Shown here piece after piece: positions 47,601 to 57,881 of a stretch of 64,000 bases of DNA. The stretch comes from Allacma fusca. Taxonomy: Eukaryota; Arthropoda; Collembola; Symphypleona; Sminthuridae. The notes beneath the pieces were generated by a model. The model was not told the DNA's origin. It was given only the letters and a program-made list of their open reading frames with translations, and ran no database searches. The DNA lies in contig OX359249.1 in assembly GCA_947179485.1 (NCBI GenBank), forward strand, positions 54,323,402 to 54,387,401, read 5' to 3'. How positions within the stretch are numbered: the stretch's first letter is position 1; each line of letters begins with the position of its first letter. A program made the position numbers and the translations under genes.

Positions 47601-47950
47601 ACTGCAAAAATGATATTCTTAACCATACGATATATCGTTTAGACTCGATTTATCGACTAGACTGGAATTCAAAGACACGTGAGAATTTAGACTAGAAGTA
47701 GACTTGAACTGCTGAGAATTTGTAGGAATAGACCAGGAGTTGACTAAAAAAATAATTTATTAATGCTATTCAAGTCCTCTTTTCAAAACCTTGACTAAAA
47801 CCATTTCCCGAATACTAAACATTGCGACGACTGCACAAAGTTCATGTATCTCGCTCAAATCAATCACATACCAGCATACATGGGACGGGACCTACTCATG
47901 AGTATTGAGTAATCTACTCAACTCATACTCGCACTCATACTTGTGAGTTG
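44611..47950 (+). other. Rbfox 3' UTR and downstream flank
   Basis: AT-rich sequence with no supported gene. AATAAAA at about 47209 is one possible polyadenylation signal, but the 3' end cannot be fixed. The short frame at 45900-46082 is hydrophobic and unsupported. 47640-47760 has TAGACTAG phrases and 47890-47950 CTACTCATACTCG phrases, likely repeat fragments. Confidence 0.4.
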
Positions 47951-48289
47951 CAGGGGTCGGATTTTTGTAAATCTCCCTGGAAGATCATTCTGAATTTCCC
48001 TGCTGGTAGGTACTCAAGGATTTCAAATATCCCTGCTGAAAAAAAGGTCAACGATTTTCAAAATCCCTGTTGGCATTAAAAATCCCTTACATGACATGAA
48101 ATCCCTGTTTGCTTAACAAATATTCCTGAAACCCGTCAACAAATTTGATAATCCCTGCAAAAAAAAGGTCAACGTTTTTAAAAATCCCTGTTCGTAAAAA
48201 TAAATCCCTTCCCTTTGAGATTTTCCCTGCCAGAAATATATTTTCCCTGGGAAGAATCTTCCCGTTTTCCTACAAAAATCCGACCCCTG
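47951..48289. mobile_element. Short element with CAGGGGTCGG ends, copy 2
   Basis: The perfect inverted ends CAGGGGTCGGATTTTTGTA and TACAAAAATCCGACCCCTG enclose AAATCCCTG/GGTCAACGATTTT phrases. The flanks GTGAGTTG and AAGAGTAG match at 5 of 8 positions, a possible worn hAT duplication. Same family as 4034-4419. Confidence 0.75.
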
Positions 48290-48357
48290 AAGAGTAGTAT
48301 TTAATATTTCGTGCTACTCACCACGTGAATATGAGTTGCGGGGTTTTTGGTGTACAC

Positions 48358-48636
48358 CAAAGGTGGGTGCATACCCTACATGTATGCCTACAAGTAGGCA
48401 AAATTGTACTCTAAAATCAAAAAAAATTGGTGACAGCTTGTTAGTGATTGATTGATTACCCACGGCTCCTCCCGTAAAAAATTGACCCATCCATACGCGC
48501 GAAAATCGTATCGCAATGTTTTTCCATTGCGAGAGCAAAGGATTTCTAGATCAATAGATTTCTATATATATATATATAGGTAACCTTTAAGGTATATGCG
48601 AATACCTTAAAGCCTACATACATTTGCCCATCTTTG
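48358..48636. mobile_element. hAT-type MITE of the (tgcctac) family
   Basis: The ends CAAAGGTGGG and CCCATCTTTG are inverted with one mismatch and are flanked by a perfect 8-bp duplication, GTGTACAC (48350-48357, 48637-48644). The interior has ATGCCTACAAGTAGGC phrases like the patches at 5600, 10800 and 21800, showing what that patch family is. Confidence 0.88.
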
Positions 48637-48861
48637 GTGTACACAAGTGAGTAGGAGTGCGAGTAATAAAATCGCTTCCTATGCTACTCGTCAGCAACGG
48701 TTTTATCCTTGACAGGATTACGCCAAATCGATTGGGATTGGAATGCATCACAACTAATCTAAACGGCTAAATTATTAATGTGTCACAGCATTGCGACCCT
48801 AAAGATTGCATTTTCATGAGAATCACAATATGCACATAATCATTCATACCAAGCATTTTGC

Positions 48862-49124
48862 ACTAGCACGTAAAAACAGGAAGAAGTTGCTCGAAAGTAG
48901 CAGCAGACTTGCGCTTTTCCTCATCTCGGCCGTCCACACAATTGCATTACACTGCTGAAGCCTGAAGCATTCATGAAACATATCTCCGAGCGCGGAGTAT
49001 ATCACTATTTGCTTATTTATGCACATATGGCCAAGTTACTCTAATACATCGCAAACTCAATGTTTACATTTTTACATTACAGATTCCTCAATGGTTTTGT
49101 CTGCTTGAAGTATGTAAATAAATG
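48862..49124 (+). repeat. Left terminal inverted repeat, 263 bp
   Basis: It begins ACTAGCACGTAAAAACAGG and ends TATGTAAATAAATG. Immediately inside lies a possible splice donor (ACTTAAG|GTAAAG, 49175), so transcription into the element from this end is conceivable. Confidence 0.95.
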
Positions 49125-49602
49125 CTACATTTGTACTATTAATCGTCATAATGAGAATGGACTTAAGGTAAAGTCTGTGCTCTTCGTCAAGGGACCAGGT
49201 CACCCTTAAAAATGACCCTTACAAAATATAATAAAAATGAAATGGAACAAATAATTAAAAGCCGTTAAAACTGATTCTAATCCCAATTCGTATGCATTTG
49301 TTACAATAAAAACTCCAATCCAATTTATTCAAATTTTTACCATAAATTCCAGAGCCGCAGTGCTATGCCAGACCTTTTTTACAAAGCCATTACTGTTTAA
49401 GTTTAATGTACATACATACGTACCATAACTGCATATGACTTTATGATTCCCCTTAGTGTATTTAGGGGTACTCTAGTACACAAGATACTTCCATTAACTG
49501 TTTGAGAAGTATCATGCAAGTGGTTTCCCCTGAAAATCTTAGACCCTCTCTAACCCAATATAGAAATTGACTGACAAAATAATTGAGTACCTAGATTGTA
49601 GC

Positions 49603-50802
49603 CAGTGCTGCGATCGGGTCAAGTAATTTCAAAACTTGACCATGAACTTGACTTGACCACGAAACTTCAAGTAATTTTCAAGACACAACTTGAACTTGAT
49701 AACTCGCGTTCGTGTAATTACTTGACTTGTCAAGTTCAAGTAATCAAGTAACTTTTGTAAGACCCGAACTTGATCAAGTAATTAAAGTTCCAAACTTGAC
49801 TTGAACTTGACTTGACCATGACTTGAACGTGACTTGAACTTGACAATTCAAGTTAAGTATCACAAAAAATAAGGCATGACCACAATAAGTCGAACTTACA
49901 TCAGCAAATTATTTCCTTCAGACTGAAAACCAAAGCGCATTCAGAAAACAATTTTACTACTACTTTTTATTTAAAACCATTCGAGGACAACTTTGAGCGT
50001 GTACATAATACAGTAAAATTTCGATATAAGGGACTATACAATTTATAAAGGAATTTCCTTGGAAATGAAAGTTGGGGTCAAATAAATGATATCGATATTT
50101 AATTATAAACTGAGCCATTATAACGGACTTTCACTGTATATCTGACGAGTTTTACATAGTCTCAAGTTTTATTTAATGTTCATGTATGCATATATACATA
50201 TACCTATTTGAGCATTACGAGTATGTATTCTTAATTTAAAATTTAATACTAGTATTTACTTATTTATTAAACGCTTTTTGTAAAGAGCCATCCAAGCTCA
50301 TTTTATACTGGAATTTATTTACACAAGTTGAAACTAATAATTCTAAACAACAATATGAATTATCAAGATAATTCTTTGATTTCATGGAGACGCCGCTGCA
50401 ACAACTAACAATGAGCAACGTCTGGTAAACAAGACCTTTAAAAAACGGACTGTGCAAACAATATACCCTGGACACGACATGAAATTGGATTGTGATTTTG
50501 AAATTGCTTCCGTCCTTTATGGCATGCGCAATCTAAAATTACTTGAACTTGACCATGAAATCTCAAGTTCATGGTCAAGTTTTTTCTTTCCATTACTTGA
50601 CCCTGAACTTGACTTGAGATTCAAGTAAATTTCTCTTACTTGTACTTGAACCTGACTTGTCTTAGAATGTCATGGTCAAGCCGAGTACGTACTTGAACTT
50701 GACCCGAAAGATTCAAGTAAAAAAATTTACCTACTTGAACTTGACCCGAACTTGAACTTGACTTGAAAACTCAAGTATTACTTGAACTTGTCCGCAGCAC
50801 TG
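49603..50802. mobile_element. hAT-type non-autonomous element (TCAAGT arms) nested in the MULE-like element
   Basis: The ends CAGTGCTGCG and CGCAGCACTG are perfect inverted repeats, followed inwards by CAAGT phrases. They are flanked by a perfect 8-bp duplication, ATTGTAGC (49595-49602, 50803-50810). Both arms are degenerate ACTTGAACTTGACC phrases. It is non-coding and 1200 bp long. Confidence 0.93.
50011..50136. mobile_element. pogo-type MITE nested in the hAT element
   Basis: The inverted ends CAGTAAAATTTCGATATAA and TTATAACGGACTTTCACTG (about 15 of 19 match) are flanked by TA (50009-50010, 50137-50138). 126 bp. Confidence 0.75.
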
Positions 50803-50810
50803 ATTGTAGC

Positions 50811-51909
50811 GAATTCATTTCCAGAAATAAAAATGCTTAGGTCATTTTGTCGAGTCACAAAAGTAATGACAAATTGTGTATTGCAACCTGTAGGTTTCAC
50901 AGATGAAATTGTGACGCATTTTCGTTTTTGAATTTATGAGGATAACTTCAAAACTGAATGGATTTTGCCGATATCAAAGCATTCGATGCAATAATCAAAT
51001 GTATTTTGAATACTAACTCGATTACAAATATTTTTGTCGATTTCATATGGATTTATGACTTCTTCTAGGTACATTATATCCATGAGAAGATGAGTCAGAA
51101 GATTGAGTGCAAACAATTATTTATTCATCTTCAGTACTCATTTTGATTATGATCACATTTACGCTTCCACTTCCTTGATAATTAGGGTGCTTATCGATTA
51201 CACATATTTTTGTTCGATTTCATATGAATTTAAACACTTGAAAGAATATATTTAAGAGTACAATAATTCCAATAAAAATACCCCAAAAATACGAATGAAA
51301 TGCCGATTCGAATTCTTATTCCGCCTGGAATGACTAGCCATGGGGACCATACAAGAAAACATTATGTAACAAAATTGGGCTTTCTTACCGCCAATTGCTT
51401 CCCAATTTTTCATAATGATAGAGGAAAATAATTTCTGACTCCACGTGGAAACTAGTGCTACCCATTAATTTATCCATTTTGAGGAAATGGTAATAACTGA
51501 GGATCTATAAATTAAATTCTTAATGATGGACGAAGTCTTTTATCTTCGCCAAGGTACGAGCTCACCCTTAGAAATGTCCCTTCGAAAATATTTTTTGTGC
51601 AGAATGGTGTCTATAAACAAAGTATAAATAATAAATTATATTCTATGATCTATCTATATTTTCATGATTTTTGGATAGTGTAACCTGTGTATAAACAAAT
51701 TGGTCAACATGCAATAAGTAACTGCTTACCCTCTAAAAACGTGGTATTCAAACATACAAATAAAGAAACCATGAATTTCAATCTAGTTTAATATAATCTT
51801 AACCATGATTTTAAACTGAAATTATTTGAAGCAAGACTCAACGAGCCATATATCGATATATATCCATCCAAATTGACCAAATCTAGATTTAATTACTATT
51901 TAGTAGAAA
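50811..51909. other. Interior of the MULE-like element, unassigned
   Basis: A minus-strand frame of 60 codons (50934-51116, with INPYEIDKNICNR) has protein-like composition but no recognisable family. Related phrases, CGATTACA.ATATTTTTGT..GATTTCATATG, occur twice (about 51015 and 51198). 51528-51595 holds a copy of the 65-base subterminal motif. The 3' UTR of the gene to the right must lie at the right edge. Confidence 0.4.
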
Positions 51910-52062
51910 CTACTTCCGTTGTTCTGGCTTTGTAAGGCCACTAATGTTGCGCATGTTCTTATTATAACGCTGATGTTTTCGCCGATTTTTCTGAATAGTC
52001 CGTCCCAATTTCGTTTTTCGAAATTCTATCTGCTCTAGTCGTTTTCGATCTTTTAATGTCAT
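51910..52062 (-). CDS. Unknown transposon-borne gene, exon 5 (terminal)
   Basis: This is the last exon of a five-exon gene of 185 codons. After the acceptor GTGTTACAG it encodes 50 residues, strongly basic (MTLKDRKRLEQIEFRKTKLG, then QKNRRKHQRYNK and NISGLTKPEQRK), ended by TAG. The basic stretch suggests nucleic-acid binding or a nuclear signal (inference). No domain family is recognised. Confidence 0.8.
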   Translation of the reverse strand: MTLKDRKRLEQIEFRKTKLGRTIQKNRRKHQRYNKNMRNISGLTKPEQRK

Positions 52063-52284
52063 CTGTAACACATAATGACAATTTTAATTACACAATATTC
52101 CATGACGCGAGAATATTCTACTCCATGAAAAGTACATAAGCTAGGAATTGGAAGCCATAACAGACGGTTTGGGAAAATCGTTGCAGATTAGTACTACTGA
52201 TGCTCTTGAGATCGGGAGTATATAGATGGCATCTTGTATAAACTAAAATTTGAAAGTAATTGCATAATTGCAGTAGTGCATTAC

Positions 52285-52338
52285 CTCCGAACCATTATCA
52301 CCAGCTTCCCGTTCGCCTTCCTGGCTGCTACAGGTGCC
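52285..52338 (-). CDS. Unknown transposon-borne gene, exon 4
   Basis: 54 bases between the acceptor TTTTTAG and the donor GTAATG, phase 0. It encodes the acidic GTCSSQEGEREAGDNGSE. Confidence 0.8.
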
Positions 52339-52735
52339 CTAAAAATACAAATGTATAAAAATATAGTGCAATGTAAAACACAGTAGAGCAAGTTAAGTAA
52401 CTTTTCGAGGAATATGTTGCTTTGGTATTGTTACATATGTTATTCACTATTCTTTGAAAGTAAATTTTCAAAATTGCGAGTTCGAGTTAACACGTTTAAA
52501 CAACCTGAGAAATGTAATAATGAATACTGTACAAAATAACGAGTATCACAATTCCATACGATTTTCATTGTACTAGTTTCAAATATGTAACGTTGTAACT
52601 CCAACAAATGGTACTCAAATTATTTCAACAGATTGTCTTCTTGAAATATAATAAAGTGCAATTATGTTGTACGCAATGAAAGTATAAATCACTGAACAAA
52701 AATAACGGTGACAAATACATGAAAGAAATAGTTAC

Positions 52736-52957
52736 CTCCTCAACATGATCATCTTCAGGTCCCTCCAGTACTCCTACCTCATGTTGAAAAGTATCCAGCA
52801 AAGTATCACCAGAGGTTGATTCATCCGATTCTTCATTGTGTTCACCAACCTCCCTCTTTACTTTGGTGCGACAGTTCTCCCTTGGATCCACGTAAGCTGC
52901 AGGAGCGTTTGGTGACCACCAGTCAATGGCTTGATGGAACACCACATCTGCACGAGT
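52736..52957 (-). CDS. Unknown transposon-borne gene, exon 3
   Basis: 222 bases between the acceptor TTGGTAG and the donor GTAACT, phase 0. It encodes TRADVVFHQAIDWWSPNAP then AAYVDPRENCRTKVKREVG, followed by an acidic Ser/Glu/Asp tail (EESDESTSGDTLLD, GPEDDHVEE). The WWSPNAP motif could anchor a homology search. No premature stop occurs. Confidence 0.82.
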
Positions 52958-53100
52958 CTACCAATACAAGAATTCATTGAAAACAAAAGTAGCAAAGTAA
53001 CTAGACTGGTCTAACAGTATATAAAATCACCAGGGAAATATTAACAGAAAATATATCAAGTGTAAACCAAAAATAGTTAGCTACTTCAAAATGTCCTTAC

Positions 53101-53196
53101 GAAACGAAGGTTTTGAGGTAGTGGTGGCTGGGTATCTGGAACAAATGGTGGGGGGATCACTGGAGGTTCCTTTGGTTTCCATGAGTAGATGGGCAT
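53101..53196 (-). CDS. Unknown transposon-borne gene, exon 2
   Basis: 96 bases between the acceptor TTTTTAG and the donor GTAAGG, phase 0. It encodes a Pro-rich stretch, MPIYSWKPKEPPVIPPPF then VPDTQPPLPQNLRF. Translation could begin at this Met if exon 1 is skipped. Confidence 0.82.
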
Positions 53197-53543
53197 CTAA
53201 AAATACAAACAAGTACAATGCAACATTACAACATGTGAAATGAATGTGTGAATGTAACGTGTGAAGTGGACCTAATTAATGATTCAATGGCCCCTTTGGA
53301 AAAAAATGAGCGTGGGCCTCCTGCAATTTTCTACGGCCATATATGCATAAACCGCTGTTCCGACTAATGTCGCCCAGTCACATTTTTTAACATTATTTAA
53401 ATAATCATAACTATCTTATTACTACATTGTTTGTGAGGCTCAACAGAATATATCGTTAAAAAATTACGAACAATATCAATTTAGTTTTAATGAAATTTTT
53501 TCAATAAACATTTTACTGAGCCTTAACAAGTTAATGTACTTAC

Positions 53544-53576
53544 TTTGTCTAACAAGTTTGTTTCGGTGTAAGGCAT
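53544..53576 (-). CDS. Unknown transposon-borne gene, exon 1 (start)
   Basis: The ATG at 53576 opens MPYTETNLLDK and is followed by a consensus donor, GTAAGT. Together the five exons (33, 96, 222, 54 and 153 bases) make 185 codons plus stop, with every intron in phase 0 and 143-397 bases long. Upstream, TTCTATAG could be the acceptor of a leader intron whose donor (ACTTGAG|GTAAGG, about 53894) lies just inside the right terminal repeat, which would make that repeat the promoter. The gene fits no family I know. It may be an accessory gene of the transposon or a captured host gene. Confidence 0.75.
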
Positions 53577-53913
53577 AATTAAAACCGTATAATATCTATT
53601 AATTCTATAGAACACTAGAACACTTTGACAAAGAAAATACAATTTCAAGTTGAAGAAAACTAAAAAGTTGTACATCCGCTATGGTCCAAGCAATTCGCTA
53701 GAGTGGATAAGAAATAGCGATGCATCATAACTTCGCGCCACATCAACCATCAACCATAACGATATACATGAATAGTTTTTTTTATTTTTATAATTTTATG
53801 GTTATAAACAACACGTAAAGTTCGACAAAAAAACTTTTCGCAAAGGGAATTTCTTAGGGTGGCCTGGTACCTTGGCCAGGATCGGAGCCCTTACCTCAAG
53901 TGCACCATGCAGT

Positions 53914-54176
53914 CATTTATTTACATACTTCAAGCAGACAAAACCATTGAGGAATCTGTAATGTAAAAATGTAAACATTGAGTTTGGGATGTATTAGAGT
54001 AACTTGGCCATATATGCATAAATAAGCAAATAGTGATATACTCTGCGCTCGGAGATATGTTTCATGAATGCTTCAGGCTTCAGCAGTGTAATGCAATTGT
54101 GTGGACGGCCGAGATGAGGAAAAGCGCAAGTCTGCTGCTACTTTCGAGCAACTTCTTCCTGTTTTTACGTGCTAGT
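53914..54176 (-). repeat. Right terminal inverted repeat, 263 bp
   Basis: Reverse complement of 48862-49124 with three substitutions. It probably contains the promoter and first exon of the internal gene. Confidence 0.95.
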
Positions 54177-54185
54177 GCATTTTGC

Positions 54186-54850
54186 ATTGCACACCAATGT
54201 GGGAATTATTGAGGGTTTGTTTAAATTTCTGGATCAAGATCAAGATCAGACCATCATGATAATCTTAAACAAACAAAATCCTCTCTTCTAAGTTGAAAGA
54301 GTGGATAGTCTATAGTATCCGTCTCCGTGATGGTAAGAATCAAATATTCGCGCGCTCTTGATGCATCCACGACCATATAACTGCGCAGCTAGCCAGTTCA
54401 TGTACTATTTGCTGTCATCGCCACTTACATTTGCTTTGCTTAGCCAACAATAGTTGGCTGTGCAGTGCTAGTTCTGTTCTAATTCGAGCGAGTGGATAGT
54501 GTCCGCGTCTCCGCGTCCGTGATGGTAAAAATTCGAATTCGAATCGGAATTATATTCAAAAAATTCGAATTCGAATCGGAATTATATTCAAAAAATTCGA
54601 ATTCGAATCGGAATTCGAATCGGAATTATATTCAAAAAATTGGGGTATCCGAATCGGAATTAGAATCGGAATTATATTCAAAAAATTGGGGTATCCGAAT
54701 CTTGATTAGAATCGGAATTATATTAAAAAAATTGGGGTATCCGAATCGATATTAAAATCGGAAAACAATTCACCACGGTATTTGTATCCGAAATTGGTTT
54801 AGAATAAAAACAAGGGTATTCGAATCGGTTTTCGAATATTTTTTAACGAA
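54186..54850. repeat. Small duplication and GAATTCGAATCGG microsatellite
   Basis: A phrase AGTGGATAGT...CCGTCTCCGTGATGGTAA occurs at about 54299 and again, altered, at about 54490. 54530-54840 is a degenerate array of ATTCGAATCGGAATTATATTC units of about 30-45 bases. The open frame at 54492-54755 is a by-product. Confidence 0.75.
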
Positions 54851-54999
54851 TTCCGATTCCAATAAAGTATCGATTTCATTGGGGTTTATACTGTTGATAA
54901 GTGCGAGAAAATGTTCATAGGAAGCATTTTTGGAAAGCCGCACACATGCAATTATAAAACCCAAAGGGCAAGTAACGATCGTTTGGTAAACGAAAAGTG

Positions 55000-55440
55000 T
55001 ATGGTTGGCGGGGATGTCAACGATTAGTAAACACGATTAATGATTACTAAGTATTAATCATAAATCGTTAATTTAGTAAGCTTGGATTTTTTGAAAGAAT
55101 CGTTAATTGTAATAATCAATTAACCGTTTTCAAAAATCAATCATCAATTGAAATCATCAATTAACCGTTTTCAAAAATCAATCATCAATTGTAATCACCA
55201 CTTTACCGTTTTCAAAAATCAATTATCAATTGTAGTAATCAATTGACCGTTTTCAAAAATGAATTATCAATTGTAATAATCAATTTACCGTTTTCAAAAA
55301 TCAATCATCAATTGTAATCATCAGTTTACCGTTTTCAATAATCAATCATCAATTGTAACCATCAGTTTACCGTTTTTAATAATCAATAATCAATTGTAGT
55401 AATCAATTATTAAATTATAAATCATTAATCGTTCATTGTA
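55000..55440. repeat. Degenerate tandem repeat of about 43 bp
   Basis: Units containing TTTACCGTTTTCAAAAATCA and ATCATCAATTGTAAT recur about eight times with many substitutions. Confidence 0.8.
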
Positions 55441-55469
55441 AATGAAATTCAAAATTTAGCAAGAAGTAT

Positions 55470-56030
55470 TTTGTAATCGGAAGTGTAGATTTAACAATAA
55501 GTAATTTGTAATCGGAAGTGTAGATTTAACAATAAGTAATTTGTAATCGGAAGTGTAGATTTAACAATAAGTAATTTGTAATCGGAAGTGTAGATTTAAC
55601 AATAAGTAATTTGTAATCGGAAGTGTAGATTTAACAATAAGTAATTTGTAATCGGAAGTGTAGATTTAACAATAAGTAATTTGTAATCGGAAGTGTAGAT
55701 TTAACAATAAGTAATTTGTAATCGGAAGTGTAGATTTAACAATAAGTAATTTGTAATCGGAAGTGTAGATTTAACAATAAGTAATTTGTAATCGGAAGTG
55801 TAGATTTAACAATAAGTAATTTGTAATCGGAAGTGTAGATTTAACAATAAGTAATTTGTAATCGGAAGTGTAGATTTAACAATAAGTAATTTGTAATCGG
55901 AAGTGTAGATTTAACAATAAGTAATTTGTAATCGGAAGTGTAGATTTAACAATAAGTAATTTGTAATCGGAAGTGTAGATTTAACAATAAGTAATTTGTA
56001 ATCGGAAGTGTAGATTTAACAATAAGTATC
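55470..56030. repeat. 35-bp satellite, about 16 near-identical copies
   Basis: The unit, GTAATTTGTAATCGGAAGTG plus TAGATTTAACAATAA, repeats without visible change until a broken last copy at about 56025-56055. More worn related phrases (ATTTGTAATCG) continue to about 56190. Confidence 0.95.
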
Positions 56031-56189
56031 TAATTTGTAATCGGTGTAGATTTAAGAAGTAATGTGTAATAATTGTAATCGTAACTGAATTTTTACTAAA
56101 AAATAATTTGTAATTGAAACCTAACCTAACTTCAGTAAAAATTAATTTGTAATCGTAACTGATATTTTAGCAGAAAGTATTTTGTAATC

Positions 56190-56730
56190 GCAATCATCAA
56201 TCACTTTGTTCATAAAGTAGCCATTAATCTTAATATATAATACGGAATTCGAAACGGGACAGTTTTTTAATAATTTGTCTCGCCTGATGATGTTAAACAC
56301 GTCAAGCCCGAAAACTTGCGCATTATAAACTTGTAAAAAACTAATTTACTTTAAAAAGATACCTGTAACCATATAAAATAATTATTTTTGTTGCTGTATC
56401 ATATGCAGTTACTACTTACTACAAGTTCGTAGTAATGATCTGATTGTAATCATTCAGTTGAGCGTGTTTTCTGCGCTTAAATTTATATTAAATGATTGCG
56501 TGGTAATATATAGAGAAAAATGAGGGTGCTCAGTGTGGACGTATTTTCAAATACTCCGTTAATAATAATCCGAAAATAGAAGCAATTTTTGGATTCTGGA
56601 AGTGCTAGTGGGGTCATTGCAATCCGAATTCAGGTTTCTTTGCCGTGAGACTACTTTAGTGAACATTTACCATTTATTTGGCGAATTATACAGATAAAAG
56701 TGATCTCTTGGAATAAAAGTCATCGCAGAA
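56190..56730. other. Unassigned interval, probably including the LINE 5' UTR
   Basis: AT-rich with no gene. The part nearest 56730 should be the 5' leader of the LINE that follows; its 5' boundary cannot be set. Confidence 0.35.
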
Positions 56731-56760
56731 GTGAAGGGGAAACCCTTGAATAGCCTCACC

Positions 56761-57853
56761 ATGGCTGAGGCTAACATACGAAAGTTTGGCTTTGTCATCG
56801 AAGGTGACCCTGAACTTAAGATAAAGAATTATGTAGATGCTGTAGTGAGAATTGTAGAAGAGTGCAATATAGACTCATTTGGATACGTCAGAAACAACCT
56901 AGGTCTATGGGTCAAAACAGAAGACAAGTTAACAAGCTAAAGTCAGAAAGTATGCTGGAAGTGAAGGACAGAACACTAAAAATGTGGCAGTACACGAACC
57001 CTATTAGACAAGTTAAGCTAATGCATGTACATCCCTTCTTTACAAACGAAGCCATATGCAAAGAACAAGCAATGCACGGAACTATACAGACCCAAATGAA
57101 AACTGAACTTCTCTACCTTCCCAGCGGTAGAGCAACTACAATTAAAAGTTTCATTAGAACTGTAGGCATGTCCTTCAGGCGAGACCAAATACTACCATCA
57201 AAACTAAGCCTGGAATTTGAAAAAGAGTTATACATATGTTGTCACAACACAAGTAGGCAGAAAAAAATGTTTTGTTTGTGGAAGTACATCACATGTGAGT
57301 AAAGACTGCCATCATATGGTAAAACAGGAATTAAACTCTCACGTCATGGAAGTGACTGGGGCCGGGGCTCCAGATAGTGAAAACCCATCGTATGCTTTGG
57401 TTGCTAGCGTAAGCAATACACCTGCATTTTTGCATGCACGTAGACAGAAACCAATTTTCAGAAAGACCGAAGCAAGTGAAAATAAGACAAGCAACTATTT
57501 CCAAGCCACAAGCACTGAACCAAAAACAGCTAACCCTACTTTGATTAAAACTAGCACGCCCTCTAAACGAATTCTTGAAAAAAACATCTTTCACGTTGAA
57601 ATCGTCAGTCTCAAGAGACTCCTCTACACAAGGAGAAGCAACATTGAACTGGAATAATTACAATGCGTGGAAAGACTGGAATTTCTTTGATGGAAATCCT
57701 CCAATGTCAACACATGAGCTCCTCAACATACTTGATGAATATGACCAAAATCACATTGTAACAATTGCATATGACAGAAATAAGTTTATAGAACTCCTCC
57801 TAAAGCAGAAAAAAACTCTTAAAGAAACTCTCACTAAAACAAAAACTATCTGA
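56761..57853 (+). pseudogene. LINE ORF1 protein with CCHC knuckle, frameshifted
   Basis: ORF1 proteins bind LINE RNA. The N-terminal piece starts MAEANIRKFGFVIEGDPELK. The next piece, one frame over, has VKLMHVHPFFTNEAICKEQA, an RRM-like arrangement seen in Tx1 ORF1. It is followed by the knuckle CFVCGSTSHVSKDCH (CX2CX4HX4C) near 57256-57300 and a Ser/Thr-rich tail. At least three frameshifts are needed to read through. Confidence 0.75.
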
Positions 57854-57881
57854 AATTATGCAATCAATCAATTAATCGTAA

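Larger units (their letters stand above)
48862..54176. mobile_element. 5.3-kb Mutator-like DNA transposon carrying an unknown gene
   Basis: 263-bp inverted ends (48862-49124 and 53914-54176) differ at three positions with no gaps and begin ACTAGCACG. A perfect 9-bp target duplication, GCATTTTGC, flanks them (48853-48861, 54177-54185). Long ends plus a 9-bp duplication fit Mutator-like (MULE) elements. Inside are a five-exon minus-strand gene (51910-53576), a nested hAT element with a pogo MITE, and three copies of a 65-base motif. I find no transposase. The class call rests on termini only. Confidence 0.85.
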
